A stretch of DNA of 22,975 bases, taken from the NCBI GenBank assembly GCA_001584585.1, contig LSYV01000045.1, forward strand, positions 221,924 through 244,898, read 5' to 3'. The first letter of the stretch is position 1, and every line of letters starts with the position of its first letter. The stretch is from Gonium pectorale (taxonomy: Eukaryota; Chlorophyta; Chlorophyceae; Chlamydomonadales; Volvocaceae). The notes beneath the pieces were generated by a model. It was not told the DNA's origin, made no database searches, and worked only from the letters and a program-made list of their open reading frames with translations. Position numbers and translations under genes: made by a program. Of the stretch, positions 20,276 to 22,975 are shown piece by piece.

Positions 20276-21337
20276 CGTTGGGCAAGGGAGCGGTCATATG
20301 GTGATGAAACCCGTGCACCAAACGCGTGCAGCCATCATGCGCATTCATTCAGAAGGCGGGATGCGCAGGGAAACAAAGCAACCGTTCCGTGACTATGCAA
20401 CTCGCCCATTGCACACAGCCTGGAACATCCTGGAACATGCACATGACATGCATGGTGCGAGTTGCAGGATGTGAGCCAACAGTAACCATAATCATGGCAA
20501 CCACCGGAGGCCAAGATCGAGCCATTTAGTGGCGAGGCGGCTAATATAATGTAAAAACATCGACTGAGTTGAAGAGCTGGGCAATCGTTGCGCGGTGGCA
20601 GGGCAACAATTTCGGTGCTGCGGGGACTCCGCTCAAAAATGTGGTCATCTGGCATCCGAGTCGGGGCCATTTAGGCATCTTGGTCGCACGCATCCCGACA
20701 GCCTGAAATTTGGCATTCAATATTTGCGTCTACTATACAGCAAGATTAAGTCGCACCCGACATCCCTTGGTACCCTCCTCCGGCACATTGCCGGGCCGGC
20801 GGGCTCAGCTCGTTGCGCAGCGGCGGCTGATACCTTTGACAAGGATGGTGGGATAGAAGGGCCACGCAGTAACCCGGTGTATAGGTTTCAGTGCACATGT
20901 TCAAAACGTGTGATGTTCATGGAGGCGAGACTGGCGTTGAGACGTTGACGCGCGTGCCTCAATGAAAGGCAGTTCCAGCAAACGTAAGATTGCAAGGGGC
21001 AACTGAGGGCGCTTTGCCACTTCCCGCTTATCGCGTACTGCTTGCGCCAAATTTGCGGTTTGGCGGTTAAAGCCGTTGCCTGCAGAAAGGGCCCGGCTGC
21101 ACGCCTTCCGCTATGCATCTTGCCCTCTGATGTGAAGGACTTCTTTGCTTGCCCCGCGCGTGCACAACTGCGCCGCTGACGCGACGAAATGTCTAGCTTG
21201 CATTTCTGTTCTGCTTTGGTGACGGTCTGCCAACGTTTCTCATAAATCGTGTTCAGCGCTTTCTAATGCGCGCGTCCGCTGCATCTCAGCTTAGAAATCG
21301 ACGTTGCAGCGCGTAGACTCCCTTTATATCAGCGCTC
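20276..21337 (+). promoter_or_regulatory. intergenic, upstream region of the gene at 21338
   Basis: About 1.06 kb with no supported gene. It should include the promoter of the downstream gene. A TTTATATC string at about 21322 resembles a TATA box but is only about 10 bp before the proposed ATG, so either it is not the functional TATA or translation begins further downstream. Short direct repeats such as TGGAACATCC/TGGAACATGC near 20420-20440 are present but trivial. Confidence 0.35.
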
Positions 21338-22975
21338 ATGCGGATAACCGAGTCAGAAGCTCCCTTTGCGCTCCATCATTGGCTTCAGCACGATGCGGCT
21401 CTGCAGCGGTGTTGGCTTGCGCAAGACGTGCCTGAGCTCGGCAAGCGCCTGTACCAGCTCAGCCCGGAAGACTTCTCCGACGTCATTAACACTATAAGCT
21501 GGCTCCAGCGACGGCGGGACCCTGTGTGCTGGTGCATGCTCCTGTTGGGTGAGTAACCGAACGCGCACCGACCCTGCGGGCGCCGGACTGCAGCGGCTCC
21601 TTCGCCGAATCAAAAGCGCTTTGCACCATACATCCGGCCGCCGGATCGCGACACTCCTGGCCCTGCAGCCCTGCAGTGCCCCGCAATGGCCCGCCCTGAC
21701 CCCACCCCACCTCCTCTTGCTCATCTTCCACCCCAACCCCGGCTTTGCCTCCTCTTAGGCGGCCGCGTGGATGTGCAGGTCGCGGCCCTCATCTCCCTGC
21801 ACCGCACGAGCGCAGACCCCAGCGACGCGGCCTACCTTCTGCAGCGGGCGGCCTCGCTGCAGCAGCGCATGGCGCAGCACGCGGAGGCGAAGGCGCAGGG
21901 GCAGGCAGCGGAAGGGGACGCATGTGAGTGGGGAGATGGCATGCTGTTAGTGGTGGTTCGTTACTCCAGCCTCCCTCCTGGACGCTGTGCCCAAACACAT
22001 GCGCGCAGTCATACTGTACGGGGCTTCCACCGGACCATTGATTTCTCGTTTGTATCATTCGCCGAGCCTCTTCTGGATCAAGTCTTCCTTGTCATCTACC
22101 CCACTGATGGCCACGTTGCCATTGGCCTGTTACTCTCTTTGCGCTTTCCCGCACCCGGCACCCCTCATGCACCGGCACCCCAGGCCCCTCTTACGCACCT
22201 GTCAGCGCGGCCTCCCCTCCCCCCTGCGCCCCTCCACCTTGCCCTACGTGCCCCGCGCAGCCTCACCCTGCCTCCTGCCCGGAGGGCCCCACACGGCGGC
22301 CCCACGGCCGGACGCGCCGCTGCCGCCACAGCACCAACTGCAGCACCTGGCGTCCGCCAGCCACGGTGGCGCCTCCTCAGTCGGCGCGCTCGACCACCAC
22401 GCGCTGGCGGCGCTGGCGGGTCTGCTGGGCCGTTTGGTCGCCGACCCCGCACGCCTCGCGCCGCTGGTGCACGGCGTCCTGCGGAGGTGAGGGTATGGGG
22501 CCAGGCCAGGGCCCGCTGGAGGTTGGCGCCGGGCTAGGGCCAGTGAGGGGGACGGGGCGCGGACAGTGTACGGCTGCAGGCACGGCGCTCAGGTTTGCGT
22601 TGGAGGCGGGGGCGCCGCCGCAGCGGCTGATGCGCCCTGCGGGCTCCCCACCAAACATGTGGGGAGGGGGTACCAAAGATGGGAAACGGGCCGTAACGCG
22701 CGACGCCGAACCTCAGTGAGTGCCAACCAACCCTCAATGAGTGCCAACTATCTGGGGAGGGAGGAGGGTCGTGTGGTCTGCATTGCCCCACACTGCCGAG
22801 TGCCGACTGTCCCCCATGTTGCATCACTCGCTGACTGCCCCTGCCCCTGGCGCCGCCGCTACCCCGCCCCCCCCCTCCACCCACCGCGCTCCGCCCGGCG
22901 CGCTCGCCTGACGTCCTTCCCTACCGTAGGTCGCCGTCGACGACGTCGTCCCGACCCCCCGACCCCCCGGCCCGT
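21338..22975 (+). CDS. unrecognised multi-exon protein, 5' part only (cut by window edge)
   Basis: Exons 21338-21548, 21759-21923, 22261-22486 and 22930 to the window edge. Donors are GTGAGT, GTGAGT and GTGAGG; acceptors are CTCTTAG, CGCGCAG and ACCGTAG. Phases (1, 1, 2) agree across all joins, and the last exon stays open to base 2975 of the final kilobase, so the 3' end is missing. The visible ~215 residues start MRITESEAPFALHHW, with an amphipathic helical region containing LGKRLYQLSPEDFSDVIN. Then comes DPSDAAYLLQRAASLQQRMA, a likely helix, and an Ala/Leu-rich helix HHALAALAGLLGRLVADPA near the end, followed by a Ser/Pro-rich start of exon 4. No signal peptide or catalytic motif is apparent. 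I cannot assign a family. The start is the first ATG of the frame; a later Met is possible because of the TATA-like string just upstream. Confidence 0.65.
22711..22748 (+). repeat. short tandem repeat inside an intron
   Basis: Two copies of CCTCARTGAGTGCCAAC start 21 bp apart (22711 and 22732) and differ at one base. A looser GAGTGCC copy follows near 22798. They lie in the third intron of the edge gene. Each copy contains a TGAGTG core, but I see no acceptor pairing that would make it a used splice site. Confidence 0.7.

Overview
The window looks like nuclear DNA of a green alga, most likely a chlamydomonadalean (volvocine-type) chlorophyte. The signs are GC-rich coding sequence, many short introns with GTGAGT/GTGCGC/GTATGT-type donors and pyrimidine-CAG acceptors, Ala/Gly/Ser/Pro-rich proteins, a TGTAA poly(A)-type signal, and simple-sequence repeats. 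No bacterial operon structure, CRISPR array, rRNA or complete tRNA gene is visible. The lineage is inferred from style, not from a marker gene.

Layout. (1) 1-1696: a (TCCC)13 tract, then an intronless minus-strand gene (668-1696) for a class I SAM-dependent methyltransferase with an organelle-type presequence. (2) 1697-2104: a short head-to-head intergenic region. (3) 2105-11720, plus strand: one very large gene that I assembled from nine exons whose phases all agree, predicting about 2,659 aa. Its first ~355 residues are a Lys/Arg/Glu/Gln-rich coiled-coil region that resembles the N-terminus of the centriole protein CEP295 (Drosophila Ana1). The rest is low-complexity and probably disordered, with recurrent Ser-rich hydrophobic modules and a Trp-centred acidic motif. 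This is the best candidate for something new. (4) 12140-14196, plus strand: a seven-exon gene (321 aa) with a SWIM zinc finger and basic, probably nuclear, flanks; a TGTAA element lies about 420 bp past its stop. (5) About 14.97-16.58 kb: coding-like fragments in shifting frames, possibly an eroded gene. (6) About 16.6-21.3 kb: gene-poor DNA with weak repeats and one doubtful 342-aa minus-strand ORF. (7) 21338 to the right edge, plus strand: the first three exons and start of a fourth exon of an unrecognised gene cut off by the window.

The genes do not form an obvious pathway. The only arrangement that hints at shared control is the methyltransferase and the CEP295-like gene, which diverge from about 408 bp. 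All exon models come from hand reading of splice sites and phase; none is supported by transcripts, and all similarity statements are from memory, not from a search.
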